From: Rhodopseudomonas boonkerdii
GTDB taxonomy: Bacteria; Pseudomonadota; Alphaproteobacteria; Rhizobiales; Xanthobacteraceae
Assembly (NCBI RefSeq): GCF_021184025.1
Contig: NZ_CP036537.1
Coordinates: forward strand, 3,100,001-3,164,000
Length of the DNA stretch: 64,000 bases
Direction of reading: 5' to 3'
Each line of letters starts with the position of its first letter. The first letter of the stretch is position 1. Positions 27,115-36,720 of the stretch are shown one piece after another. A program made the translations under genes and the position numbers. The notes under the pieces are model-generated. The model had not been told where the DNA came from. It made no database searches and worked only from the letters and a program-made list of their open reading frames with translations.

Positions 27115-28443
27115 ATGCAACAGGCCGCCGCGCCCAAAATCTCGTTTGTGTCCTTAGGATGCCCCAAAGCCTTGGTCGATTCCGAGCGCATCATCACGCG
27201 CCTGCGCGCCGAGGGCTATGAGCTCGCTCGCAAGCATGACGGCGCCGATGTCGTCATCGTCAATACCTGTGGCTTCCTCGACAGCGCCAAGCAGGAGTCG
27301 CTCGGTGCGATCGGCGAGGCCATGGCGGTCAACGGCAAGGTGATCGTTACCGGCTGCATGGGCGCCGAGCCCGAGCAGATCGAGGCCGCCTATCCCAACG
27401 TGCTGTCGATCACCGGCCCACAGCAATATGAAAGCGTGCTGGAGGCCGTGCACCGCGCGCTGCCGCCGGTGCACAATCCGCATATCGACCTCGTCCCCCC
27501 GCAGGGTATCAAGCTGACGCCGCGGCACTACGCCTATCTCAAGATTTCCGAAGGCTGCAACAACCGCTGCACTTTCTGCATCATCCCGAAGCTGCGCGGC
27601 GATCTCGTGTCGCGCTCGGCAAAGGATGTGCTGCTCGAGGCCGAGAAACTCGTGAAGGCCGGCGTCAAGGAACTGCTGGTGGTCTCGCAGGACACCTCGG
27701 CCTACGGCGTCGATATCAAATATGCCGAGAGTCCGTGGAAGGATCGTAGCGTCCGCGCAAAATTCTACGACCTCGCCAAGGAGCTCGGCGAACTCGGCGC
27801 CTGGGTGCGCCTGCAATATGTCTATCCCTACCCGCATGTGGATGAGGTCATCGGATTGATGACTCCGACCAGCAATATCCTCCCTTATCTCGACATCCCC
27901 TTCCAGCACGCCGCTCCCAATGTCTTGAAGGCCATGAAGCGCCCGGCGTCGCAAGACAAGACCCTTGGCCGCATCAAGGCCTGGCGCGAGCAGTGTCCCG
28001 ATCTTGTGCTGCGCTCGACCTTCATCGTCGGCTTCCCCGGCGAGACCGAGGATGATTTCCAGTATCTGCTCGACTGGCTGGACGAAGCACAGATCGATCG
28101 CGTCGGCGCATTCAAATATGAGCCGGTGGCGGGAGCGGCGTCCAACAGCATCGGTCTCGATGTGCCGGACGAGCTGAAGCAGCAGCGCTGGAACGCGCTG
28201 ATGGAGCGCCAGCAGAAGATTTCGGCACGCCGTCTCAAGCGCAAGGTCGGGACGCGGCAGCAGGTGATCATCGACGAGGTCGGCCCGACGGTATCGAAAG
28301 GCCGATCGAAAGCCGATGCACCGGACATTGACGGTGCGGTCTATGTCACCGCCCGCCGGCCGTTGAAGGTCGGCGAGATCGTCACGGCCAAGATTGAGCG
28401 TGCGGACAACTACGATCTTCACGGCAGCGTGGCCGGGTTCTAG
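27115..28443 (+). CDS. rimO: ribosomal protein S12 methylthiotransferase RimO
   Basis: The 442-residue radical-SAM enzyme has three UPF0004 cysteines (Cys16 in SLGCPKAL, Cys52 in NTCGF, Cys81 in TGCMGA), the radical SAM triad Cys148/Cys152/Cys155 ([11 protein letters not shown]), and a C-terminal TRAM domain. SLGCPKAL and the following VDSER are diagnostic for RimO over MiaB. It adds a methylthio group to Asp88 of ribosomal protein S12. ATG 27115 is preferred over a GTG at 27085 because the family start aligns there. Confidence 0.95.
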   Translation: MQQAAAPKISFVSLGCPKALVDSERIITRLRAEGYELARKHDGADVVIVNTCGFLDSAKQESLGAIGEAMAVNGKVIVTGCMGAEPEQIEAAYPNVLSITGPQQYESVLEAVHRALPPVHNPHIDLVPPQGIKLTPRHYAYLKISEGCNNRCTFCIIPKLRGDLVSRSAKDVLLEAEKLVKAGVKELLVVSQDTSAYGVDIKYAESPWKDRSVRAKFYDLAKELGELGAWVRLQYVYPYPHVDEVIGLMTPTSNILPYLDIPFQHAAPNVLKAMKRPASQDKTLGRIKAWREQCPDLVLRSTFIVGFPGETEDDFQYLLDWLDEAQIDRVGAFKYEPVAGAASNSIGLDVPDELKQQRWNALMERQQKISARRLKRKVGTRQQVIIDEVGPTVSKGRSKADAPDIDGAVYVTARRPLKVGEIVTAKIERADNYDLHGSVAGF

Positions 28444-28481
28444 CTAAGCAATCACGCTCGCAGGCCCCCCGTCTCACGCGC

Positions 28482-29645
28482 TCAAGTCGTTGCAACGGCC
28501 GGCCGATGCCGGCCGGCAGCAATACGGCGAAAGAGCCACAGGACGATCGGGCAAACCAGGAGTGCGACGGCGCCGAAGTCGAGTGCGACGCTCACGGAGC
28601 CGACCGACGCGGAGAGCTTTCCTCCGATCACCGGTCCGACCAGCATCCCGACATAGTAGACCGTGTAAAATAGCCCCATTCCGATCGGCCGCGTCTTCAG
28701 TTCGAGCACGCTCGCGGGCAGGCTCATGATCGCACCAGCAGGTAAGCCGCAGAAGATACCCACAGCAACGACGATGGGTAGCAGCGCGCCGCTTCGCGAC
28801 AGAAGAAGTGTCAGAAGCGCAAAGGCAATGCAGCCTGCCACGAGGATGGCCTCGCCGCGCTTGGTCCGATCGGCGAGGAAGCCGCCGAACGGAACCGAAA
28901 ACACGGCGAGCCAGAGTACAATACTAATGGTAGATCCCGCCGCTGCGCTGGACCACCCCCGCTCGACAAGCATTGACGGGCCGAAACTGAAGATCATTGT
29001 AAGGCTGATATTGTAGAGGGACCAGATAACCCCGGCAGCAATCACGGCGCAGATCGTGCGGACGGTCAGCTTACCGCGCTCTCCTTCAATCCTGACGGAC
29101 GCATCCGGCGCACGATAGACCAAAGTGATGAGGCAGAGACCGATAAGGATTACCCCTGTGACAGCAACGTTGACCGCATGCAGCCCGAATGTCGCTCCGA
29201 TTGCTGGCAACAGCATCAGTGAGATTGCGATGCCAGCCGGCCACGCGTTGATGAAAATGGCCATCGCGGTGGCAATTTCCCGGCCGGCAAACCAGTCTGC
29301 CACCATCTTGGTCATCAGAACGTTCAAGAGAACACCGCCGATGCCCGCGGTCAGTCGGCCTGCGATCTGTGCGCTCCATGACGGTGACGCGGTCATCAGC
29401 AGTTCGCCCGCCAGCATCATCAACAGTCCGGCGAGAACCGTCACCTTGTCACCATGGCGGCGACCGATCGCGCCGCCGGGCAAGGCGAGCACGGCCCCCG
29501 GCGCGAAATAGAGCCCGATCAGAACGCCGACCTCGGCCAGGCTCTGACTGAACTGTGGCGCCACAGCCGCGACGCTCTGAAACTGAAAGGCGATGGCCAT
29601 ACGGGCGACGAACAGGACAGCAAGAATCGTCCAGCGGCTTCGCAT
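28482..29645 (-). CDS. MFS transporter (CynX/NNP-like)
   Basis: The 387-residue protein has about 12 hydrophobic segments and the MFS loop motif GGAIGRRHGDK between helices 2 and 3 (consensus GxxxDRxGRR-like), with the partner motif GGFLADRTKRGEA in the second half. It sits 24 bp downstream of the FAD-oxidoreductase gene on the same strand, so the two are probably co-transcribed, and both may answer to the divergent LysR regulator. The substrate is unknown. Confidence 0.83.
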   Translation of the reverse strand: MRSRWTILAVLFVARMAIAFQFQSVAAVAPQFSQSLAEVGVLIGLYFAPGAVLALPGGAIGRRHGDKVTVLAGLLMMLAGELLMTASPSWSAQIAGRLTAGIGGVLLNVLMTKMVADWFAGREIATAMAIFINAWPAGIAISLMLLPAIGATFGLHAVNVAVTGVILIGLCLITLVYRAPDASVRIEGERGKLTVRTICAVIAAGVIWSLYNISLTMIFSFGPSMLVERGWSSAAAGSTISIVLWLAVFSVPFGGFLADRTKRGEAILVAGCIAFALLTLLLSRSGALLPIVVAVGIFCGLPAGAIMSLPASVLELKTRPIGMGLFYTVYYVGMLVGPVIGGKLSASVGSVSVALDFGAVALLVCPIVLWLFRRIAAGRHRPAVATT

Positions 29646-29669
29646 TTGGATCTTCCCCGATGCCCTGAA

Positions 29670-31055
29670 CTATGCCGTTGGCTTGATATTCTGGTTGAGG
29701 CGGAAAACATTCGTCGGATCGTACTTGTTCTTGATTGTGACAAGGCGTGGGTAATTTTCACCATAGGCGTCACGCACCCGGTCCTCCCCCTCCTCCCCCA
29801 GATTGTTGGCATAGACGCCCCCCGTCGAATAGGGCCTGACGGCACTCCAAAGCTCACGCGCCCAGCTCATGTTCGCGTCGTCATCGGCCGGATCGTCCCA
29901 GATCGCGATAGGAAAGCAGTCGAACGCCGCATCGCGGTTTGCGTAGGGTGAGTCCGATACCGAAACCCGCGCGATGGCGCCGCCGACGTGCTGGAAAACC
30001 AGTAGAGATGAGGTGCTGGGAGCTCTTGCATAGGTGTCAAGCAGCGCGTCAATCGCGCCTATGCTAATCTGGCGAAGGAATTGCGCTTTCCAATAGTAGC
30101 GGCGGCCGCGTGGAAACAGGTCGTCGCCGCCCGACTGAATCTCAAGATAAGGAACAGTTGCGAGGCGCGTCTCAACGGGCGAGCCGAATTTGATGATCGG
30201 TGAAAGGACACGCTCACCGTGATGATGCGAACCAACATAGCTACCGGAGATGCTGAAGAACCGGTCGCCCGACGGCAGCGTTACTAGGGCTGCATCGACG
30301 TTGACCTCGTCGGCAGCGCTTCGCGCGAATTCATCATAGAACTGCATGGCATCGCGCGCCCGATCGTAAGGATGAAGCGCCGACGCGGCGACCAGTGACC
30401 TGCCGATCGCATGCAGCTGATATTCGAACGCCGTCACAATGCCAAAATTTCCGCCGCCCCCTCTTAAGCCCCAGAACAGGTCCGAGTGTTCGGTCGGACT
30501 GGCCCTTAAGAGCTTCCCCTCGGCTGTCACCACATCGGCTGCAATCAGGTTGTCGCAGGTCAGCCCGTATTTTCGCCCGAGCTTGCCAAAACCGCCGCCA
30601 AGCGTGAGCCCGGCGATACCGGTATCGCTGTTGACGCCCATGGTGGTCGCTAGACCGTACGCCTGTGTGGCGCGATCGAATTCGCCCAGATGGAGGCCCG
30701 CCTCCGCGCTCGCAGTCCGATGGACGGGATCGACATCGATCCGCTTCATCCGAGACAGATCGATGACTATGCCGCCATCACAGACCGAGAGGCCCGCGAC
30801 GTTGTGGCCTCCGCTGCGGACGGCCACCGGGAGCGTGCGGGATCTTGCGAAGGTCACAGCCTTGAGTACATCCTGTGCATCCACACAGTAGGCGATCATG
30901 GCCGGCTTTTTATCGACAACGCCATTCCAGACCTTCCGAGCTTCGTCATAGCCGGCGCTCCCATTAAGGACCACGTCTCCCCTGAGGCCCAGTTGTGGGG
31001 AAGCCTGAAGTCCGAAATGCGAGTTGCCCATCAGTGGATCGCGCCGCTGCTCCAT
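29670..31055 (-). CDS. FAD-linked oxidoreductase (berberine-bridge-enzyme-like)
   Basis: The 461-residue protein has the PCMH-type FAD domain with VRSGGHNVAGLSVCDGGIVI, whose His is the usual covalent FAD attachment site. TLGGGFGKLGRKYGLTCDNL and WGLRGGGGNFGIVT follow, and it ends with a BBE-type C-terminus (YGENYPRLVTIKNKYDPTNV, then FRLNQNI). The second Cys that would make a bicovalent flavin is not seen in the usual place, so a single covalent bond is expected. Start 31055 is the first ATG after a better context than 31106. It is likely a cytoplasmic oxidase of sugars, alkaloids or aromatic compounds; substrate unknown. Confidence 0.85.
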   Translation of the reverse strand: MEQRRDPLMGNSHFGLQASPQLGLRGDVVLNGSAGYDEARKVWNGVVDKKPAMIAYCVDAQDVLKAVTFARSRTLPVAVRSGGHNVAGLSVCDGGIVIDLSRMKRIDVDPVHRTASAEAGLHLGEFDRATQAYGLATTMGVNSDTGIAGLTLGGGFGKLGRKYGLTCDNLIAADVVTAEGKLLRASPTEHSDLFWGLRGGGGNFGIVTAFEYQLHAIGRSLVAASALHPYDRARDAMQFYDEFARSAADEVNVDAALVTLPSGDRFFSISGSYVGSHHHGERVLSPIIKFGSPVETRLATVPYLEIQSGGDDLFPRGRRYYWKAQFLRQISIGAIDALLDTYARAPSTSSLLVFQHVGGAIARVSVSDSPYANRDAAFDCFPIAIWDDPADDDANMSWARELWSAVRPYSTGGVYANNLGEEGEDRVRDAYGENYPRLVTIKNKYDPTNVFRLNQNIKPTA

Positions 31056-31166
31056 CCGGTTTGCTCCTGGCTGTGAGTGCCATTCCATCATCTCATAGAG
31101 TGCCAAACCGATTCAAAATCGAAGAATTCAGGTGCCAGGTGAGAAAATCTCATCTACCCTGTTGGA

Positions 31167-32072
31167 ATGAGGAAGCTTCCGCCGCTTCGCGCACTCCATG
31201 CTTTCGAAGCCGCTGCCCGGCATCAAAGCTTCGGGGCTGCCGCGACGGAGCTCGGCGTCACCCCGACGGCAATCAGTCACCAAATACGACAGTTGGAGGA
31301 GGCCTGCGGAGCAAAGCTGTTCCAGCGCCGCCCGCGGCCCTTGCTCCTGACGAGCACAGGCGCTCGCCTCTATCCGGCTTTGCGCAACGGCTTCGATGCG
31401 CTGGCTGCGGCTGTGACTTTGTTGCAGGAAGAGGATGTGCAAGCTCCGCTGCGTGTGACGAGCCCGAACGCATTCGCCAGCAAATGGCTGGTCCCGCAAC
31501 TGCCGAAATGGCGCGAAGAAAACCCCGCTATCCCTTTAGAGATCATCGGCACGGATGCTGTCCTCGATCTGAGAGCAGACGTCGCAGATGTCGCGATCCG
31601 TTATGCACGAAAGCCTCCGCTCGACTTCGTGGCGCGTGAGGTATTTCGAGACGTATACACTCCCGTTTGTAGCCCGCATCTGCTGGAACGCCATAGCCCG
31701 ATCACGCGGGCTGCAGATCTCCTGCGTCTGCCTTTGATCCATTATGACTGGATGAACCGCGATCCGGAAGCGCCGTCCTGGCGGCAATGGCTAGCCGTCG
31801 CGCAGTCGATCGATCCCGATTTCAACCCTCTCGAAAAGGCCTGGGACCTGAGCTTCCGCGAGGAGCTGCACGCTATTGATGCCGTTATCGGCGGACAGGG
31901 GGTTGCGATCTGCAGCGATGTGGTCGTCAGCAACGAATTGAAAAACGGATTGCTCGTGAAAGCGCATCCGCTCTCCTTACCTGGCTATGGGTTCTATCTC
32001 GTTTCGATGGCTCATAGTCCGCGGGCGCCTGTCATCGAATCCTTCTCGACGTGGATGAGGACCCTCAGCTGA
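31167..32072 (+). CDS. LysR-family transcriptional regulator (GcvA-like)
   Basis: The 301-residue protein starts MRKLPPLRALHAFEAAARHQ, the GcvA-type winged helix. FGAAATELGVTPTAISHQIR and the effector domain follow. It is divergent from the FAD oxidoreductase/MFS operon with 111 bp between the start codons, the classical LysR arrangement, so it probably controls those two genes. An ATG with a reasonable context lies at 31167. Confidence 0.9.
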   Translation: MRKLPPLRALHAFEAAARHQSFGAAATELGVTPTAISHQIRQLEEACGAKLFQRRPRPLLLTSTGARLYPALRNGFDALAAAVTLLQEEDVQAPLRVTSPNAFASKWLVPQLPKWREENPAIPLEIIGTDAVLDLRADVADVAIRYARKPPLDFVAREVFRDVYTPVCSPHLLERHSPITRAADLLRLPLIHYDWMNRDPEAPSWRQWLAVAQSIDPDFNPLEKAWDLSFREELHAIDAVIGGQGVAICSDVVVSNELKNGLLVKAHPLSLPGYGFYLVSMAHSPRAPVIESFSTWMRTLS

Positions 32073-32156
32073 CGTCACGAAGCACATCCGCGGAAGTGCG
32101 TTCGATCCACCCTCCCCGTTCCACGGCTGCGGCGATCGGGGAAGGGAAAAGAACGA

Positions 32157-33131
32157 TCACACCTTCAAGATTACCGCGCCGGTCGTCTTGCGCGCCTCGA
32201 GATCGGTATGCGCCTTCGAGGCATCCTTCAGCGCATAGGCGTGATTGATCGGTACATGCAGCTTGCCGTCGATAACCGCCGAGAACAGCGTATCCGCCCC
32301 CTCCAGCAACTCCGAGCGCTTCGCCACATAATCGTTCAGCTTCGGTCGCGTCGCGAACAGCGAGCCGTGATTGTTGAGCTCGGCGATGGCGAAAGGAGGC
32401 ACCGGACCAGAGGCATTGCCGAACGACACCCACAGACCGCGCGTCTTCAAACATGACAGCGAACCCGGATATGTCGTCTTTCCGACGCCGTCGTAAACGA
32501 CATCGCACAGTTCGTTCCGCGTGATCTGCTTTACGCGATCGACGAAATTCTCTTCATTTTAATAGATCACGTGATCGCAGCCATTGGCGAGCGCGAGTTC
32601 GCCCTTCTCCTTCGAGCCGACGGTACCGATCACATGGGCGCCCATGGCCTTGGCCCATTGGCTCGCGATCAGGCCGATGCCGCCTGCTGCAGCGTGGATC
32701 AAAACCCGATGATGCGGTTCGACCTTGAAGGTCTTGTGCAGCAGGTACCAGACCGTGAGGCCCTTGAGCATCAACACGGCACCCTGCTCATGGGTGATCC
32801 GATCCGGCAGCTTCACCAGACGATCGGCAGCGAAGACACGCTCGGTGGCATAGCTGCCAAGATTGGAATAATAGGTGACGCGATCACCGGGATGGAAATC
32901 GGTGACACCCGCCCCTACTTCCACCACTTCGCCGGACGCCTCATTTCCAGCGATGAAGGGCAGCTGCGGCGCCTTGTAGAGGCCGCTGCGAAAATAGGTG
33001 TCGATAAAATTGACGCCGATGGCATGCTGACGGATGCGCACCTCACCTGCGCCTGGCGCCGGCACGTCGACATCCTCATAGGTCAGCACCTCCGGTCCGC
33101 CAATCTGATGGACGCGCACGGCCTTGGTCAT
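32157..33131 (-). pseudogene. quinone oxidoreductase (zeta-crystallin/QOR family) interrupted by an in-frame TAA
   Basis: Reading through, the locus encodes 324 codons, the normal length for QOR. MTKAVRVHQIGGPEVLTYED begins the protein, and AAAGGIGLIASQWAKAMGAH is the NADPH site. After residue 190 (CDHVIY) a TAA at 32559-32561 interrupts the frame; the same frame continues NEENFVDRV...RGLWVSFGNASGP to a TGA at 32157. No base is gained or lost, so this is a nonsense change or a base-calling error. A truncated 190-residue product lacks the C-terminal catalytic-domain part and is unlikely to be active. Confidence 0.82.
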
Positions 33132-33196
33132 CGCTCGATCTCCCTGAATGACTTTGGCCACAAGCGATACCAACGGCCTCGAGATGTCAACCGGGG

Positions 33197-33931
33197 CTAA
33201 CCCACGCGCCGGCGGCGGTTGCGCTTGGCGAGAATGTTGAACAGTTCCACGGCCGCCGAGAACAGGATGGCGAAATAGATGTAGCCGCGCGGAATATGGA
33301 ATTTGAATCCATCCGCCACCAGCGACACGCCGATCAGCACAAGGAAGGCCAGCGCCAGCATTTTCGTGGTCGGATAGGCCGCCACAAAACGCGCGACGGG
33401 GCCGGACGACACATACATCACCGCACAGGCGATGATCACGGCGGCTACCATGATCTCGATACGGTCTGCCATACCGATGGCGGTGATGATGCTGTCGAGC
33501 GAGAAGACGAGGTCGACCACCACCACCTGCAGGATCACCCAGGCGAAGGCATTGGCCGCCTGCTTCTCGTCGGTGTGCCCTTCCCGCGCTTCCACCTCCG
33601 CGTGAATTTCATGCGTGGCCTTGGCAATCAGGAACAGACCGCCGCCGATCAGGATCAGGTCGCGCCATGACAGCGCCAGCCCGAGCGCCGTAATCACCGG
33701 CGCCGTCAGCCCGATCAACCAGACTAGGATGCTGAGCAGCGCGATGCGAAAGATCAGCGCCAGCGCGAGACCGATCTGCCGCGCGCGCTTCGCCTGATCC
33801 GGCGGCAGCCGCGCGACCAGTACGGAGAGGAAGATCACATTATCGATGCCGAGAACAATTTCGAGCGCGGTCAGCGTCAGCAGCGCAGCCCAGGCTTCGG
33901 GGCTGGAGAACAGTTCGATCATGGCAATCAT
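33197..33931 (-). CDS. TerC-family integral membrane protein
   Basis: The 244-residue protein has seven hydrophobic segments and the TerC acidic motifs EIVLGIDNVIFLS and VDLVFSLDSIITAIGMAD, where Asp/Asn residues lie inside helices, plus a late GYIYFAI. Family members such as Alx are linked to metal (manganese) handling during membrane protein synthesis. It is divergent from the UbiH-like gene, with a 166-bp gap. It lies in the same direction as the quinone-reductase pseudogene. Confidence 0.87.
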   Translation of the reverse strand: MIAMIELFSSPEAWAALLTLTALEIVLGIDNVIFLSVLVARLPPDQAKRARQIGLALALIFRIALLSILVWLIGLTAPVITALGLALSWRDLILIGGGLFLIAKATHEIHAEVEAREGHTDEKQAANAFAWVILQVVVVDLVFSLDSIITAIGMADRIEIMVAAVIIACAVMYVSSGPVARFVAAYPTTKMLALAFLVLIGVSLVADGFKFHIPRGYIYFAILFSAAVELFNILAKRNRRRRVG

Positions 33932-34097
33932 GGCCTCGCGAACACCGGGACATAAGGGCTAGCAGAATTCCTTGACGATTGTCACTTGGCCATGCGCAGC
34001 GTTCGGCCGCCAGGGGGCATGAAACGATCGCGATGTGCCATGGTTTGAAGATGTGTCTTGGCTTGAAAATAGCTGCACAAAAGCCGATGGTCCGGCC

Positions 34098-35294
34098 ATG
34101 ACCGATGCTCCTGCTCTCCCATATGAGGTCGCCATTGTCGGCGGCGGCCCGGCCGGCCTGACCGCGGCCATCGCCGTTGCCGAGACCGGCGCCCGCACCG
34201 CGCTCGTTGCCCGCCGGACCCCTTATACCGACAATCGCACCACCGCCTTGCTCGGTGGCTCGGTGGACTTTCTGGACAGCCTGGGCGTCTGGCAACGCTG
34301 CGCCAACAAGGCGGCAGAGCTTACCGCCATGCGTCTCGTCGATGATACCGGCCGCCTGATCCGTGCGCCCGAAGTGAAATTCGTGTGTGAGGAAATCGGC
34401 CTCGCGACCTTCGGCTATAATATCGAGAATCGCGAACTGGTCGCCGCGCTGGAAGCGCGAGCCAGCGAGTTGACCAATCTCGTCCGTATCGATGCCGAGG
34501 CAGAAACAGTGGCGCCGGCGGAGGCGCAGGTCACGATGCTCACGACCGGCGGCGAGACGCTCGCCGCGCGCCTCGTGGTGGGCGCCGATGGTCGGCAATC
34601 GCTGTGCCGTGAGGCTGCCGGAATCGCCGTCAAGCGACGCCCGCTCGGCCAGATGGCGCTGACGTTCAACATCGGCCACAGCCGGCCGCACAGGAACATC
34701 TCGACGGAATTCCACACGCCCCATGGCCCCTGCGTGTTCGTGCCGCTGCCCGGCGATCGTTCCAGCATCGTCTGGGTGAACACGCCGAAGGATGCCGGCG
34801 CACTGATGGCGCTCGATGACGCTGCGCTCTCGGCGGTCGCCGAGAAACAATCGCATCATATCCTCGGCCGCGTCACCGTCGCGCCCGGCCGCCACCTTTT
34901 CCCGCTCGGCATCGAGGAGCCGTATGAGCTTGCGAGAGACCGCATCGTCCTGGTCGGCGAAGCCGCCCATGTGGTGCCGCCGATCGGCGCCCAGGGCCTC
35001 AATCTCGGCCTCCGCGACGCCTCCGATCTCGCCGAGATGGTGCGCGACGCCGGGATGCAAGGTCGGGATGTCGGTGCACCCGACGTGATCGCCCGTTTCG
35101 CCCGCATGCGCAGCAACGACATCCGTTCGCGCACCCTCGCCATCGACATGGCAAACCGTTCGCTGCTCAGCGATTTCCTGCCCATGCAGGCTATCCGTGC
35201 CGCCGGTATGCACGCCATCAGCGCCATCGGCCCGCTGCGTCGGCTGGCCATGCGGGAGGGCTTGTCGCCATCCTGGCGAAGCCGCGCGTCCTAA
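34098..35294 (+). CDS. UbiH/COQ6-family FAD-dependent monooxygenase
   Basis: The 398-residue flavoprotein has an N-terminal GxGxxG (VAIVGGGPAGLTAA), a middle VVGADGRQSLCREAAG (DG motif) and the FAD-ribityl motif RIVLVGEAAHVVPPIGAQGL with LNLGLRDASDLAEM. It is a class A monooxygenase of the ubiquinone-biosynthesis type; which ring position it hydroxylates (UbiH, UbiF or UbiL-like) cannot be settled by eye. The start at 34098 was chosen because the Rossmann strand begins close to it. Confidence 0.85.
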   Translation: MTDAPALPYEVAIVGGGPAGLTAAIAVAETGARTALVARRTPYTDNRTTALLGGSVDFLDSLGVWQRCANKAAELTAMRLVDDTGRLIRAPEVKFVCEEIGLATFGYNIENRELVAALEARASELTNLVRIDAEAETVAPAEAQVTMLTTGGETLAARLVVGADGRQSLCREAAGIAVKRRPLGQMALTFNIGHSRPHRNISTEFHTPHGPCVFVPLPGDRSSIVWVNTPKDAGALMALDDAALSAVAEKQSHHILGRVTVAPGRHLFPLGIEEPYELARDRIVLVGEAAHVVPPIGAQGLNLGLRDASDLAEMVRDAGMQGRDVGAPDVIARFARMRSNDIRSRTLAIDMANRSLLSDFLPMQAIRAAGMHAISAIGPLRRLAMREGLSPSWRSRAS

Positions 35295-35318
35295 AGTATT
35301 TCTGACCTTGATAGAACC

Positions 35319-35463
35319 GTGTCCCGGGCGCGCTGCAGCGTCAGGCGATGCGTCGCATCGCCGACAACGCTGCTGCGCAGAACCGGGACCGTGCAAGGCT
35401 CGGCGTTTGTTGCGGTCCCGGCTCTGCGAAGCGGCATGAATGCCGCATCGCGTCCGGGACATG
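35319..35463. repeat. large imperfect inverted repeat, Bradyrhizobium-type intergenic element
   Basis: GTGTCCCGGGCGCGCTGC at the left faces GCATCGCGTCCGGGACAT at the right. Inside, GCTGCTGCGCAGAACCGGGACC faces GGTCCCGGCTCTGCG, so the 145 bp can fold into one long hairpin. The form is familiar from Bradyrhizobium/Rhodopseudomonas intergenic DNA. It lies between the convergent UbiH-like and AEC genes and could terminate both. Confidence 0.6.
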
Positions 35464-35486
35464 ATTCCGTCAAAGCAGAAACTGCT

Positions 35487-36440
35487 CTAGGGAAACGCGA
35501 TCTGACCCGACTTCAGGAAGTACATGACGGAAGTCAGCGTCAGAACCGAGACGAATGTCCCAAGCAGCACCGCAACCGACGCCGGCTCGATCCAGCTGTC
35601 ATACTGCCGTGCGATCACGAACACGTTGAGCGCCGGCGGCAGCGATGCCAGCAACACGGCGGTTGCCGCCCAGAGCGGTGGAAACGGGCCGAGAACGAGC
35701 ATCAGTCCGAACACGATCAGCGGATGAATCAGGAGCTTGATGGCAATCAGCCCCGGAATCTCCCATGGCACGCGTCCAAGTGGTCGCAGCGCTACGGTGA
35801 CGCCCAGCGCGAACAAGGCAACCGGCGCCGCAGAATTCTGCAGGAAGAGCAGCATGCCGTCGACAGCCACCGGCATCTGAATGTGAAATGCGGCGACCGC
35901 CGCGCCGAGATAGGCAGCCACGATCAGCGGGTGAAAGACGATGTGCTTCACCACGATACCGATGGTCGGCAGCAATGGACGCTTCTCGGCCGAGGTCAAC
36001 GCCATCATCAGCGGTGCGATCGAAAACAGAAAGATGCTGTCGAAGCAGAACACCAGAGCCGTCGGCACCGCCGCCTTCGGCCCGAGCACGGCCAGCGCCA
36101 GCCCTGGTCCCATATATCCGATATTGCCGTAGCCGCCCGCGAGCCCTGCCATTCCAGCCTCGCGCATGGTGAGGCGGCCAAGTAGTTTGCCGGTCCCCAC
36201 CGACAGAAAGAAGGCCGTCGCCGTCGCTAGCGTGGTGCCGATCACGAAGGGCAGGTTGTTGAGTTCCTCGAATGGTGTTTTTGCCATGATGCGAAAGAAC
36301 AACGCCGGCAGCGACACGTAGAGAAGAAAGAAGTTCATCCACGCGAGGCCGGATTCCGGCAGGCTTTTCGCCTTCCCGCAGGCGAAACCGATAAAGATCA
36401 GCCCGAAGTAAGGGAGCGCGAGATTGAGGACGTCCATCAT
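35487..36440 (-). CDS. AEC-family transporter
   Basis: The 317-residue inner-membrane protein has about ten hydrophobic segments with an N-terminal NLALPYFGLIFIGFACGK and the internal GYGNIGYMGPGLALAVLGPK, typical of bacterial auxin-efflux-carrier relatives. These move malate, malonate or similar organic acids in characterised cases; the substrate here is unknown. The start codon lies only 36 bp from the left end of the 20.6-kb insertion, so its original promoter has been moved away unless it lay in those 36 bp. Confidence 0.85.
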   Translation of the reverse strand: MMDVLNLALPYFGLIFIGFACGKAKSLPESGLAWMNFFLLYVSLPALFFRIMAKTPFEELNNLPFVIGTTLATATAFFLSVGTGKLLGRLTMREAGMAGLAGGYGNIGYMGPGLALAVLGPKAAVPTALVFCFDSIFLFSIAPLMMALTSAEKRPLLPTIGIVVKHIVFHPLIVAAYLGAAVAAFHIQMPVAVDGMLLFLQNSAAPVALFALGVTVALRPLGRVPWEIPGLIAIKLLIHPLIVFGLMLVLGPFPPLWAATAVLLASLPPALNVFVIARQYDSWIEPASVAVLLGTFVSVLTLTSVMYFLKSGQIAFP

Positions 36441-36469
36441 GCGGTGGCATTCGCCTTGTCATTCAGGTC

Positions 36470-36476
36470 CGTACAG
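36470..36476. repeat. 7-bp target site duplication, left copy (CGTACAG)
   Basis: CGTACAG lies directly outside the left terminal inverted repeat and is identical, in the same orientation, to 57,044-57,050 outside the right one. Confidence 0.85.
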
Positions 36477-36519
36477 TGGTGGGAGACCCAAAGTTCTGCA
36501 CTTTTGAGCCAAAGTTCTG
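36477..36519 (+). repeat. left terminal inverted repeat plus internal copy
   Basis: The terminal 22 bp (36,477-36,498) begin TGGTGGGAGACCCAAAGTTC. The core CCAAAGTTCTG (36,488-36,498) recurs at 36,509-36,519, exactly 21 bp further in. Confidence 0.8.
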
Positions 36520-36720
36520 CGTGGGATCGGACCACGGTCCTATTCGGCGTTGAGAATACAGAGCAATTCGCCAAGATAATTCCCAAGCCCGTCCGGCAGA
36601 TCTGGCGGCGGCCGGCCTATCTGGCCAGCCGAGAGTGCCCTTCTGGTGTCTTCCGCCAACTCGGCGACCGATCAAAGCGGTAATTTGATTCCATTTTGAT
36701 TGAAAGGCCGAAGACTCCAT

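Noticed and set aside
27154..28422. 422-codon minus-strand frame opposite rimO
   Set aside because: It is the complement of an unmistakable RimO gene and has no protein features of its own.
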